From Chromatiales bacterium (GTDB taxonomy: Bacteria; Pseudomonadota; Gammaproteobacteria; JAHELT01), in assembly GCA_024644045.1 (NCBI GenBank), contig JAHELT010000008.1, positions 15,062 to 64,161 on the forward strand: a DNA stretch of 49,100 bases. The letters run 5' to 3'. The translations under genes and the position numbers were made by a program. This document shows, piece after piece, positions 27,698-38,490 of the stretch; position 1 is the stretch's first letter, and each line of letters opens with the position of its first letter. The notes under the pieces are model-generated. The model was given only the letters and a program-made list of their open reading frames with translations, did not search any database and had not been told where the DNA came from.

Positions 27698-29317
27698 TCA
27701 GCTGGTATCCTTGTTGAAGGCGATTCTGAAGCAAGTTCCGGTCTCCGTCGGCACGTAGCTCAACGTGGCGTTGTTGAACTCACACAGCTCGCGTGCGAGG
27801 AACAATCCCAGCCCGGTGCCCTTGCGGCTCGAGGTGAAGAACGGTTCGAATATCTCCTCCACCTGCTCGGGCGCTATGCCCCTGCCGTCGTCGTGTATAT
27901 CGATATAGGGATGGCCGGTATCGCTGAGGCGTCCCAGCGTGGTGGTTATGGTGACGATGCGCGCCTGCTCGTCGCCCGCGCCGTGCAGCAGGCTGTTGGT
28001 CCACAGGTTCCAGAGCACCTGGCGCAGGTGATTGGCGTCCACGTACACGCGTACCGTTTCCTTCGTCAGCCGCAGTGCGATTCGCTCAACGGCAATGCGC
28101 TCGCCGGTGTAGTACTGGTGCACCAGCTGCGGCAGCACGTCGTTCAATGTCTGCAGCTCGGGCTTCACGTTGCGGCCGCGCGACAGCTGAAGCACGTCCT
28201 CCACGATCGTGTTCATGCGCCGGCAGTGCTCGTCGATGATCTGCGTGAGACGCTGATCGGGCTCCGCCAGCTCGGAGGATTCCGCCAGCAGCTGTGAGGC
28301 GTGGCTGATGGCGCCGAGCGGGTTGCGGATTTCGTGCGCGATGCTCGCCGTCAGCCGGCCGAGCGAGGCGAGCTTCAGCTGCTGCAGCTGCTGGTTGATG
28401 AACGAGGCATCCTCCAGGTACACCAGGGTGCCCTGATTGCCGAGCGGCACGAACTGCGGGCGCAGCTCCGCGGTGGTGTCGGGTTCCTTGAACGTCGGCG
28501 GCGGGTGATCGGGCTGGGCGCGCCATGTCTGCAGCGAGTAGGCCAGACGCGGCGCCATGGATTCGAGCGGCGGGTTACGGGTACGCGCCGGCAAGCCGAG
28601 CGTCTGGCGCGCGCTTTCATTAGCCAGGCGCAGGCGGCCTTTCGCGTCGACCACCACGATGCCCGAGTCCATGTGCTCGATGATGTGTTCGTTCAGCTCG
28701 GCGAGGTTCTCCAGATCGATGCCGCGCTGTTCGGCCAGTGCCGCGCTCTCGCGGCCCTTGCGGCTCAGCAGCAGCGCCAGGATCGCGGTTGCGAACAGCG
28801 TCGCTCCCAGCAGGCCCGCCTGGGGATAGCTGGTCGCCGCCGGTCCGAGCACCAGCTGGGAGAACAGCTGCTGGCTCAGAATGCCGAGCGTGGCGAGCGC
28901 CGCGAGCAGGATAGCGATGCGTCCGGTGACCAGCAGCCCGGAGGCGGTGATGGTGACCAGCAGCAGCATCCCGAGGCCGCTCTCGAGCCCTCCGCTGGCG
29001 TGCATCAGGAGCACGATGGCAACGATATCCACGTAGCTCTGCGTGTACACCTGCGCTTCGAACGGTGGCCGCCGGCGCGAGCCGAGGTAGATGGCGACCA
29101 CGCCTGCGGCCAGGTAAAGCAGCGTAACGCCCAGGAACAGTTGCGGATACGCGCGCCCGATGAGATGCGGGATGTACCCGCCGCTGTGCATCGCCAACAG
29201 CACGAGCGCCAGGGACACCCGGTAGATGTTCAGCAGCCGCAGCGGTTTCCACGTGTAGGCATCGGGGTCCAGCGCGATGGCCCGTCGCGGCAGAGTCACG
29301 GTCGGCGTCAACGGCAT
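27698..29317 (-). CDS. pilS: Sensor histidine kinase PilS
   Basis: PilS is the inner-membrane kinase that senses pilin levels and controls PilR. The 539-residue protein has six hydrophobic spans (about residues 30-200) and a PAS domain (about 210-310, ENLAELNEHIIEHMDSGIVV). The HisKA box is SIAHEIRNPLGAISHASQLL, and the ATPase domain has N-box NLWTNSLLHG, G1 DDGRGI and G2 RKGTGLGLFLAREL. It is divergent from nadE across about 107 bases. Confidence 0.94.
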   Translation of the reverse strand: MPLTPTVTLPRRAIALDPDAYTWKPLRLLNIYRVSLALVLLAMHSGGYIPHLIGRAYPQLFLGVTLLYLAAGVVAIYLGSRRRPPFEAQVYTQSYVDIVAIVLLMHASGGLESGLGMLLLVTITASGLLVTGRIAILLAALATLGILSQQLFSQLVLGPAATSYPQAGLLGATLFATAILALLLSRKGRESAALAEQRGIDLENLAELNEHIIEHMDSGIVVVDAKGRLRLANESARQTLGLPARTRNPPLESMAPRLAYSLQTWRAQPDHPPPTFKEPDTTAELRPQFVPLGNQGTLVYLEDASFINQQLQQLKLASLGRLTASIAHEIRNPLGAISHASQLLAESSELAEPDQRLTQIIDEHCRRMNTIVEDVLQLSRGRNVKPELQTLNDVLPQLVHQYYTGERIAVERIALRLTKETVRVYVDANHLRQVLWNLWTNSLLHGAGDEQARIVTITTTLGRLSDTGHPYIDIHDDGRGIAPEQVEEIFEPFFTSSRKGTGLGLFLARELCEFNNATLSYVPTETGTCFRIAFNKDTS

Positions 29318-29344
29318 CGAATGGTCACCTGCTGGCGGGTACGC

Positions 29345-29372
29345 CCGGGTGGCTTGAAACTTTGCTACCCGG
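29345..29372. other. Hairpin in the pilS/nadE divergent gap
   Basis: CCGGGTGGC pairs with GCTACCCGG over nine bases (one G-T pair) around a ten-base loop. No T-run follows in either direction. It may be an operator or a leader structure; nothing ties it to a known regulator. Confidence 0.3.
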
Positions 29373-29424
29373 ACGCACTTTGCACGAGAATGTATCGCCC
29401 GAATCTTAACCCAGTCACGCTATT

Positions 29425-31050
29425 GTGAGCCATTCGCCGCTTCGCATCGTGCTGGCGCAGATAAACCCGTTGGTGGGTGACCTGCCCGGCAACACCGAGC
29501 TGATTCTCGACGCCGCCCGGCGGGCGCACGAGACCTGGCGCGCGGATCTGGTGGTGGTGCCGGAGCTGGCACTGCTGGGGTACCCGCCGGAGGACCTGCT
29601 GCTGCGCTCGGAGCTCGACGCACGGGTCGAGGCCGCGCTAGATGACCTGCGCGAGCGCATGCCGCCGGTATCGCTGCTGGTGGGCACCGTATTGCGCCGC
29701 GATGGACGGCTGCACAACGCAGCCGTGCTGCTGCAGGACGGCGACACCGTCGCCGAGTATCACAAGCACTGCCTTCCCAACTACGGCGTGTTCGATGAGA
29801 AGCGCTACTTCGTGCCGGGTCGCGAAGCGGCGGTGGTGACCCTGAAAGGGGTGCGCTGCGGCATCACGATCTGTGAGGACGTCTGGGAGCCCGAGCCGGC
29901 GCGTCTGGCGGCGCGGGCCGGTGCGCAGGTGCTGCTCAACATCAACGGTTCGCCGTACAACGCCGGGCGTACGCAGGAGCGGCTGGCGGTGCTGCGCAGC
30001 CGGGTCGAGGAAAACGGCCTGCCTGTCTGCTACGTCAACCTGTTCGGCGGGCAGGACGAGCTGGTGTTCGACGGCGGCTCCCTGGTCGTCGACGCACGCG
30101 GTGAGTGCATCGCCCGCGGCGCGTCGTTCAGCGAGGATCTCATTCCTGTCGACGCGACGCCTGAGGGTAGCCTGGTGCCGCTGCGAGACGACCCTGCGCC
30201 GTTGCAGCCGCTGGAAGAGATTTATCGCGCGCTCACGCTGGGCGTGGCCGACTACGTCAACAAGAACCGCTTCGACGGCGCGATCATCGGCCTGTCCGGC
30301 GGGATCGATTCGGCACTGACGCTTGCGCTGGCGGTGGATGCGCTGGGCGCCGAACGGGTGCAGGGGGTGATGATGCCGTCGCGCTACACCGCCGCCATGA
30401 GTCTCGAGGACGCGAGCGAGCAGACACGACGGCTGAACGTCGCCTGCCGCGAGATTTCGATCGAGCCCCTGTTTGAAGCCTTTCTCGCTGCGCTCGCCGA
30501 TGAGTTTACCGGGCTGCCCGCCGATACCACCGAGGAAAACATTCAGGCGCGCTGCCGCGGCGTGCTGCTCATGGCGATCTCCAACAAGAAGCGGCGGATC
30601 CTGTTGACCACCGGCAACAAGAGCGAGATGGCGGTCGGGTATGCGACCCTGTACGGAGACATGGCCGGCGGCTTCGCGCCGCTCAAGGACGTCGAGAAAA
30701 CCCTGGTGTACCGCCTGGCGAACTACCGTAACGGCCTGTCGCCGGTCATCCCGCAGCGCGTGCTGGAACGCCCGCCGTCGGCGGAGCTGGCGCCCGACCA
30801 GGTCGACCAGGACTCGCTGCCCCCCTATTCGGAGCTGGATGCGATCCTGCGCGCTTACGTCGAGGACGATTTGCCGGCGGCCCGCATTGCCGAGCAGGGC
30901 TTTGCCCGTGAGACCGTCGATCGGGTCATCAAAATGGTGGTGCGTAACGAGTACAAGCGCCGCCAGGCTCCGCCCGGGGTGCGCATCACGGCACGGGCGT
31001 TCGGGCGCGACCGGCGCTACCCGATCACTTCCGGCTACGACCGGACCTGA
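29425..31050 (+). CDS. nadE: Glutamine-dependent NAD+ synthetase NadE
   Basis: NadE amidates nicotinic acid adenine dinucleotide to NAD+ using glutamine. The 541-residue protein has an N-terminal nitrilase-type glutaminase (about 1-265) with triad regions VVPELALLGYPPEDLLL, HKHCLPNYGVFDEKRYF and GITICEDVWEPE. The C-terminal synthetase (about 275-541) has the PP-loop LSGGIDSALTLAL and TTGNKSEMAVGYATLYGDM. The start codon is GTG, giving MSHSPLRIVLAQINPLVGDL. Confidence 0.96.
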   Translation: MSHSPLRIVLAQINPLVGDLPGNTELILDAARRAHETWRADLVVVPELALLGYPPEDLLLRSELDARVEAALDDLRERMPPVSLLVGTVLRRDGRLHNAAVLLQDGDTVAEYHKHCLPNYGVFDEKRYFVPGREAAVVTLKGVRCGITICEDVWEPEPARLAARAGAQVLLNINGSPYNAGRTQERLAVLRSRVEENGLPVCYVNLFGGQDELVFDGGSLVVDARGECIARGASFSEDLIPVDATPEGSLVPLRDDPAPLQPLEEIYRALTLGVADYVNKNRFDGAIIGLSGGIDSALTLALAVDALGAERVQGVMMPSRYTAAMSLEDASEQTRRLNVACREISIEPLFEAFLAALADEFTGLPADTTEENIQARCRGVLLMAISNKKRRILLTTGNKSEMAVGYATLYGDMAGGFAPLKDVEKTLVYRLANYRNGLSPVIPQRVLERPPSAELAPDQVDQDSLPPYSELDAILRAYVEDDLPAARIAEQGFARETVDRVIKMVVRNEYKRRQAPPGVRITARAFGRDRRYPITSGYDRT

Positions 31051-31052
31051 CT

Positions 31053-31144
31053 GGGGACTGTCCCCCCGCCGGTAGTCAAACCCGACGCGGTACGGGGCGG
31101 GCAACCGGGCGACAACCCGATTGCCGCCAACGGGGACTGTCCCC
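31053..31144. repeat. Paired GGGGACTGTCCCC repeat with central hairpin
   Basis: Two identical near-palindromes, GGGGACTGTCCCC at 31053-31065 and 31132-31144, bracket an internal hairpin (GGCAACCGGG with CCCGATTGCC). The unit starts right after the nadE stop. The layout resembles bacterial interspersed mosaic elements mobilised by REP-associated transposases; no transposase is in the window. Confidence 0.65.
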
Positions 31145-31210
31145 ATTTGACGTTCCTCTAATCCCGCATCCCAGACTTCCACCCGGAGATCAGGAGCGTA
31201 TTTATTGTTC

Positions 31211-31244
31211 CCCGCCCCCTGGGGAGAGGGTTCGGGGTGAGGGG
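31211..31244. repeat. LTPNPLPRGRG-type intergenic repeat
   Basis: The purine-rich stretch GGGGAGAGGGTTCGGGGTGA with flanking CCCGCCCCCT is a copy of a sequence scattered between genes in many proteobacteria. On the minus strand it translates as LTPNPLPRGRG. It sits directly after the bamD stop codon and may fold into a hairpin. Together with the preceding element it fills the 200-base gap between nadE and bamD. Confidence 0.6.
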
Positions 31245-31249
31245 CTCCG

Positions 31250-32017
31250 CTAGCTGGCCGGCGCGTCCACCTCGAGCTCCGCCGGTGCGGGGTGCTCGGG
31301 GTAGTTCCGGCGCAACAGCGCCAGGGTGTCTGCGGCCAGCTCCTGCAATCCCAGCTCGCGGTAGGCTTTGACCAGCAGCACCAGCGCGTCGGCGACCACC
31401 GGTGCGCCGTCGAAGCGCTCGATGAGGTACTTGAGCCGGTTGATCGCCCCGGCCTGGGCACCGCGCCGGTAGTAGTAGCTGGCCACGCTGTATTCGTGCT
31501 CCGCCTGCATATTGCGCAGATAGACCATTCGCTGCCGCGCGTCCTGCGCGTACTGTCCGTCGGGGAACTTGCGAACCAGCTCGTCGAACGCCCGGTAGGC
31601 ATCGCGCAGCTGACTCTGGTCGATCGCGGAGAACTCGCGGGGCGAGAAGTTTTCGAACAGACCGCGGCCGCGGTTGAAGTGCGCAAGACCCTTGAGGTAG
31701 TACGCGTAGTCGACCCTTTCGTGCTGCGGGTTGAACTTGATGAAGCGGTCGGCCGCCGCGATCGCCGATTCCATCTCGTCGAACTTGTAGTAGGCGTAGG
31801 CGATGTCCAGCTGCGTCTGCAGCGCGTAACGCCCGAACGGGTAGCGTGCCTCCAGCGCTTCGAACAGCTTCACCGCTTCGCCGAATTCGCCGGCGTACAT
31901 GGCCCGCCGGGCGTTGTCGTAGATCGTCTTGGCACTCCACGTGGAATAGGGGTCCTTGGAGGCGCCCGAGCAGGCCGCGAGCAGCAGCAGGCAGAACACA
32001 GCGGCGACGGGTTTCAT
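31250..32017 (-). CDS. bamD: Outer membrane assembly lipoprotein BamD
   Basis: BamD is the essential lipoprotein of the BAM complex that inserts outer-membrane proteins. The 255-residue precursor has a lipoprotein signal MKPVAAVFCLLLLAACSG with acylated Cys16. Five TPR-like repeats follow, including TIYDNARRAMYAGEFGEAVK, ALQTQLDIAYAYYKFDEMES and YAYYLKGLAHFNRGRG. I chose the ATG at the signal peptide; an earlier start at 32047 would bury it. It is divergent from rluD, as in other gammaproteobacteria. Confidence 0.95.
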   Translation of the reverse strand: MKPVAAVFCLLLLAACSGASKDPYSTWSAKTIYDNARRAMYAGEFGEAVKLFEALEARYPFGRYALQTQLDIAYAYYKFDEMESAIAAADRFIKFNPQHERVDYAYYLKGLAHFNRGRGLFENFSPREFSAIDQSQLRDAYRAFDELVRKFPDGQYAQDARQRMVYLRNMQAEHEYSVASYYYRRGAQAGAINRLKYLIERFDGAPVVADALVLLVKAYRELGLQELAADTLALLRRNYPEHPAPAELEVDAPAS

Positions 32018-32097
32018 GCGTTTACGTTCCAACACCGGTTGCACCACGGTATTGTATTAGCAATCGGCGTAACGCCGCACCACCCGCCGTTACCGTA

Positions 32098-33036
32098 ATG
32101 AAACCTCGCCACCTGCAAATCCCCGCGCATCTGGCCGGTCAGCGACTGGACCGCGCCCTGGCACAGCTGGTGCCGGAGTACTCGCGCAGCCGGCTGCAGC
32201 AGTGGATTCGCGACGGTCAGGTGCTGCTGGATGGCGCGCCGGCGGCGCCGCGTGCGCCGGTCGCCGAAGGCGCGCAGATCGAGCTGCACGCGGAGCCACC
32301 CCCGCCGGCGTCGACCGTGCTCGCGGAGCCGATCGATCTGGATGTGCGCTACAGCGACACGCACCTGCTGGTGATCAACAAGCCGCCCGGCATGGTCGTG
32401 CACCCGGCCGCCGGTAATCGCGCCGGCACGCTGCAGAATGCGCTGCTGCACCACGATCCGGCACTCGCCGGCGTGCCGCGCGCGGGGATCGTGCACCGCC
32501 TGGACAAGGACACCAGCGGTCTGCTGGTGGTTGCGCGAACCCTCCAGGCGCACAGTGCGCTGGTTCGCGCCCTGGCAGAGCGCCGTGTGAAACGCGAGTA
32601 CCTGGCGCTGGTGGCGGGCGAGGTGGTTGCAGGCGGACGTATCGAGGCGGCGATCGGCAGGCACCCGGTCGACCGCAAGCGCATGGCCGTGACGGCGGGC
32701 GGCAAAGCCGCCGTCACCGACTACCGCGTGGCCCGCCGCTATCAGGGCTTCACCCTGCTGCGCGTGCGCCTGCAGACCGGGCGCACCCATCAGATCCGAG
32801 TGCACCTAAAGCACCTTTCCATGCCGCTGGTCGGCGATCGCACCTATGGCGGCCGGGCACGCTATCCACGCGGCGCAACCGCCGAGGTGCGGGCCGCCCT
32901 GGACGCTTTCCCGCGCCAGGCGTTGCACGCCGAGCGTCTGGGGCTCGAGCACCCGCAAAGCGGCGAGGCACTGCACTGGGAATGCCAGCCGCCGGGCGAC
33001 CTGTGCGAGCTGCTGGCCGCGCTGACCCCGCGCTAG
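32098..33036 (+). CDS. rluD: 23S rRNA pseudouridine synthase RluD
   Basis: RluD makes pseudouridines at 1911, 1915 and 1917 in helix 69 of 23S rRNA. The 312-residue protein has an N-terminal S4 domain (LDRALAQLVPEYSRSRLQQW) and the RluA-family catalytic motif GIVHRLDKDTSGLLVV with Asp136. LQTGRTHQIRVHL follows downstream. The usual downstream pgeF (yfiH) gene is missing and clpB follows after 79 bases. Confidence 0.94.
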   Translation: MKPRHLQIPAHLAGQRLDRALAQLVPEYSRSRLQQWIRDGQVLLDGAPAAPRAPVAEGAQIELHAEPPPPASTVLAEPIDLDVRYSDTHLLVINKPPGMVVHPAAGNRAGTLQNALLHHDPALAGVPRAGIVHRLDKDTSGLLVVARTLQAHSALVRALAERRVKREYLALVAGEVVAGGRIEAAIGRHPVDRKRMAVTAGGKAAVTDYRVARRYQGFTLLRVRLQTGRTHQIRVHLKHLSMPLVGDRTYGGRARYPRGATAEVRAALDAFPRQALHAERLGLEHPQSGEALHWECQPPGDLCELLAALTPR

Positions 33037-33047
33037 CGCGGCCGGGG

Positions 33048-33077
33048 CTTGAAATCCGCGTGCCTGCACTCACCTTA
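33048..33077 (+). promoter_or_regulatory. Candidate heat-shock (sigma-32) promoter of clpB
   Basis: CTTGAAAT just after the rluD stop matches the sigma-32 -35 box well. A partial -10 match, CTCACCTTA, follows 15 bases later. The gene downstream is clpB, a classical sigma-32 target. The -10 element is weak. Confidence 0.4.
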
Positions 33078-33115
33078 CAACGAGTTAATCAACTGATCCG
33101 GGGAAGCGTTTCGCT

Positions 33116-35713
<2,598 letters not shown>

Positions 35714-35840
35714 GCCACGGGTGACGGCACGGGGGCGTTAGCCGCCGCTGCGCCGGCACGCTCGAAACAGCGCTCGCTTAACGCGGATCTGGCGGCGGCA
35801 CCTTTACGCGGCGCTGCCGGCTGCGGCGGCGCCGGTCTGG

Positions 35841-37157
35841 TCAGTTGACCACGGTGCAGTTGCGGCCGGACAGCTTGGCTTCATGCAACGCCTGGTCGGC
35901 CCGCTCGAACACCGCTTCGGGCGTATCGCCACGGCGAAACCCGGTGACGCCGCACGATACGGTGACGGGCACCGGGTTGCCCTTGTGATTGAAGCCGGAC
36001 TGCTCGACGATGTTGCGGATCTGCTCGGCCAGCTTGCGTGCGGCGTCGATCTCGGTTGCGGGCAGCAGCATGGCGAATTCCTCGCCGCTCACGCGGGCGA
36101 AAAAGTCTCCCTTGCGCGTGCGCGTCTCGATGAGCTGCGCGACCAGCCGCAGCACGCGATCCCCGGCCTGGTGGCCGAAGGTGTCGTTGATCGAATTGAA
36201 GTAGTCGATGTCCAGGAGCAGAAACGCCAGCGGCCTGCCGGTGTCCAGCCAGCTGGCGTGCTCCTGCGAGAGGCGCTCCTCGTAAGCAAAGCGGCTGTGC
36301 ACACCGGTGCCTGCATCCTGCAGGAGCTTGGCCCGGTTCTCCGCCAGCTGATTGCGCAGCTCCGCCGTTTCGGTCTCCATCTGCTCGAGCTTCCCCTGCA
36401 GCGTCTCGCTGCGATCCTCGCTGCGGCGTATGCGCTCGGTCTCCTTCTCACGAAACTCGGTCATGCTGGTGCGCATCTGCTCGAGCTGCGCGTTGACGTC
36501 GGCTTTGAGCACTTCCAGGCTGGTTGCCTGCGCGACGCCATTCTCCAGGGTCTGCGCGTGCACATCCCAGCTTTCCTGGAAGTCCTCCTGGTTCGAGCGC
36601 GCCTCGCGGATGTCCGACTGTACGTTCTCGACGAAGAGCGCGAAGGCGCGTAACTTCTCGAGCAGCGTTTCGACGAATGCCTCGAGCTCTTGTTTCTCGC
36701 GCTGGGTGAGGAGCAGACTCTGGCTGATCAGCTCCGCCAGTTCATTGACGAAGCGGGGCAGCTCCTCGGCGCTGATACCCTGCAGCAGCGTTTCCTTATG
36801 GCGCTTGGCGTCGCGCTCGCTCCCGGGCGACAGCACCACCCGGTCGAACAGCGTCAGCAGCACGTTCTCGACGGCCGCGGTGTCGGCCGGCGCTTCGGGA
36901 GCCGGTGCGGTGTCTTCGCAGGCGCGGAGCGCCGCAGCTGGCGATCCCTGCTCGCGTGCCTCCAGCTCCGTGGCCAGCTGCTCGAGCAGGGCCTCCACGG
37001 GAGAAGAGCGGGCGTTGGCGAGACACAGCTTGACGCGCTCGAGCGCGTCGGCGGACAGCGAGAGCTTGGCGATGAACTGCGTCAGGGCGCCCACGTACTG
37101 CTGGCGCAGGCGCTGCGCGTCTGCGTTGTGTGAATCGGCTAGCCTGGCAACCTTCAT
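35841..37157 (-). CDS. Cytosolic diguanylate cyclase with SGEEF active site
   Basis: This 438-residue protein has a mostly helical N-terminal region (about 1-265) with a long charged coiled coil (LQGKLEQMETETAELRNQLA) and a C-terminal GGDEF domain. The active-site loop reads SGEEF, with Ser at the first Gly. The metal and nucleotide elements LLLDIDYFNSINDTFGHQAG are intact. An inhibitory site RKGD lies exactly five residues upstream, so product feedback by cyclic di-GMP is likely. No membrane span is seen. It is the last gene of a run with a PP2C phosphatase and a small tail-anchored protein. I expect it to be active, but the Ser leaves doubt. Confidence 0.88.
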   Translation of the reverse strand: MKVARLADSHNADAQRLRQQYVGALTQFIAKLSLSADALERVKLCLANARSSPVEALLEQLATELEAREQGSPAAALRACEDTAPAPEAPADTAAVENVLLTLFDRVVLSPGSERDAKRHKETLLQGISAEELPRFVNELAELISQSLLLTQREKQELEAFVETLLEKLRAFALFVENVQSDIREARSNQEDFQESWDVHAQTLENGVAQATSLEVLKADVNAQLEQMRTSMTEFREKETERIRRSEDRSETLQGKLEQMETETAELRNQLAENRAKLLQDAGTGVHSRFAYEERLSQEHASWLDTGRPLAFLLLDIDYFNSINDTFGHQAGDRVLRLVAQLIETRTRKGDFFARVSGEEFAMLLPATEIDAARKLAEQIRNIVEQSGFNHKGNPVPVTVSCGVTGFRRGDTPEAVFERADQALHEAKLSGRNCTVVN

Positions 37158-37265
37158 TAGCTGAGCGTCTGCTGTGTCCGGAAAGCGGGCGGCGTTGAGC
37201 CCTCCGCAGGTAGCGGCCGGCGGCGTGAATTGTTTAGCCGGCGCCCGCGGGCGGCGGGTCGCGGC

Positions 37266-37565
37266 TCAGGAGAAATCGAAAATCGCGATCAGGCCGCCGA
37301 TGGTGAGCGCCGCCACGGCCAGGAATACGGCAATGGTGCGCGGCAGCGAACGTTTGTCGGCGGACGCCGGCTCGTCCTGGTCGGGGGTCGAGGTGTGGGT
37401 GCCGGGCACGACCTGGTGCCACTGATCGGGCAGCTCCGGCAGCGTGCTGTGCTCGACCAGCGCCTCCAGGTACGCACGCCGGTAGCTGCGGTACTCGTCC
37501 TGCGAAATCATTCCACGGGCGTGATACAGCGCACTGATGCGGAGCGTCGAGCGTTGCGGGGTCAT
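37266..37565 (-). CDS. Small tail-anchored protein of unknown function
   Basis: This 99-residue protein has an N-terminal helical segment (RISALYHARGMISQDEYRSY, resembling SHOCT-like short helices that carry a GMISxDEY turn) and a polar linker. A single C-terminal membrane span follows (about residues 77-97, AVFLAVAALTIGGLIAIFDF). It starts 15 bases after the PP2C stop and is about 108 bases ahead of the diguanylate cyclase. I do not recognise a named family; codon use and operon position support a real gene. Confidence 0.65.
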   Translation of the reverse strand: MTPQRSTLRISALYHARGMISQDEYRSYRRAYLEALVEHSTLPELPDQWHQVVPGTHTSTPDQDEPASADKRSLPRTIAVFLAVAALTIGGLIAIFDFS

Positions 37566-37580
37566 GGTTTTTTTGGCTTG

Positions 37581-38324
37581 TTATCTGCGGGCTGATTCGA
37601 CGACGATCACCGTGGTATTGTCACCGCCGCCCCGGCCCAGGGCCTCGCTGAGCAGCGTTTCACACGCCTGGGTGGGGCTGCCTCCGGCGAGCAGCTGTTC
37701 GACCTCCGCGTCCGGCAGATCACGCGTCAAGCCGTCGCTGCACAGCAGGAAGCGATCCCCGTGCTGCACCTCAGTGTAATCGATGTCCACGAACAGGTGC
37801 TCGGCGACCCCGACCGCCCGGGTGATGATGTTCGCCGACGGATGGCTGGCCAGCTCCTCATCGGTCAGATGCCCCAGCGCATACATCTCCTGCACCAGGC
37901 TGTGGTCCTCGGTGAGCTGACTCAGCTGCCCGTCGCGCAGTCGGTAGATGCGGCTGTCGCCCGCCCACAGCACGAAACAGTACTTTCCGGTCGCATAGAG
38001 GACTGCGGCCGTGCTGCCCATGCCCTGGTGAATGGCGTCGTTCTCGACCATCGCCAGGCACTCGCGGTTGGCTTCGAGCAGCCGGTCCTCGAGATTGTCG
38101 ATGCTGTCGGAGACGTGCTCGAGCGGCTTGAACGTGGCCAGCGCGTCCACGACCGTGCGGCTCGCGACATCGCCGGCCGCGTGCCCGCCCATGCCGTCGG
38201 CGACCGCCCACAGGCCCAGGGCCCGCTGCTCCAGGAAGGCGTCTTCGTTGGTCGTCCTGACGTGCCCCACGTGGCTGAGCGCACACGAGGACCAGTCAAA
38301 TTCGCTGTGATTGGACTGTTCCAA
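37581..38324 (-). CDS. PP2C-family Ser/Thr protein phosphatase
   Basis: This PPM phosphatase has all metal-site motifs: RTTNEDAF, VADGMGGHAAGDVAS, GSTAAVLY, LWAGDSRIYRLRDG, LLCSDGLTRDL and GGGDNTTVIVV. That places it with the Stp/PstP type, which reverses Hanks-kinase phosphorylation. The start is uncertain. TTG 38324 gives 247 residues and a normal N-terminus; the frame stays open further upstream into sequence that does not look coding. It is divergent from gltX. No partner kinase is in the window. Confidence 0.9.
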   Translation of the reverse strand: MEQSNHSEFDWSSCALSHVGHVRTTNEDAFLEQRALGLWAVADGMGGHAAGDVASRTVVDALATFKPLEHVSDSIDNLEDRLLEANRECLAMVENDAIHQGMGSTAAVLYATGKYCFVLWAGDSRIYRLRDGQLSQLTEDHSLVQEMYALGHLTDEELASHPSANIITRAVGVAEHLFVDIDYTEVQHGDRFLLCSDGLTRDLPDAEVEQLLAGGSPTQACETLLSEALGRGGGDNTTVIVVESARR

Positions 38325-38490
38325 ATTAACCCGTCGCGTGATCCGAACGAATGGTCTCAAGCAATATCGGCGCCACGCAAGTGTGCGCCAGGTCACAGAA
38401 TCGCTACAAATTGCCGCCGCTGCAAGCCCTCGCTGCGTCGTGGACGCCGGCTTGGTAGAATTCGCCGCCCCACCCGCAGCTGGTTGCATC

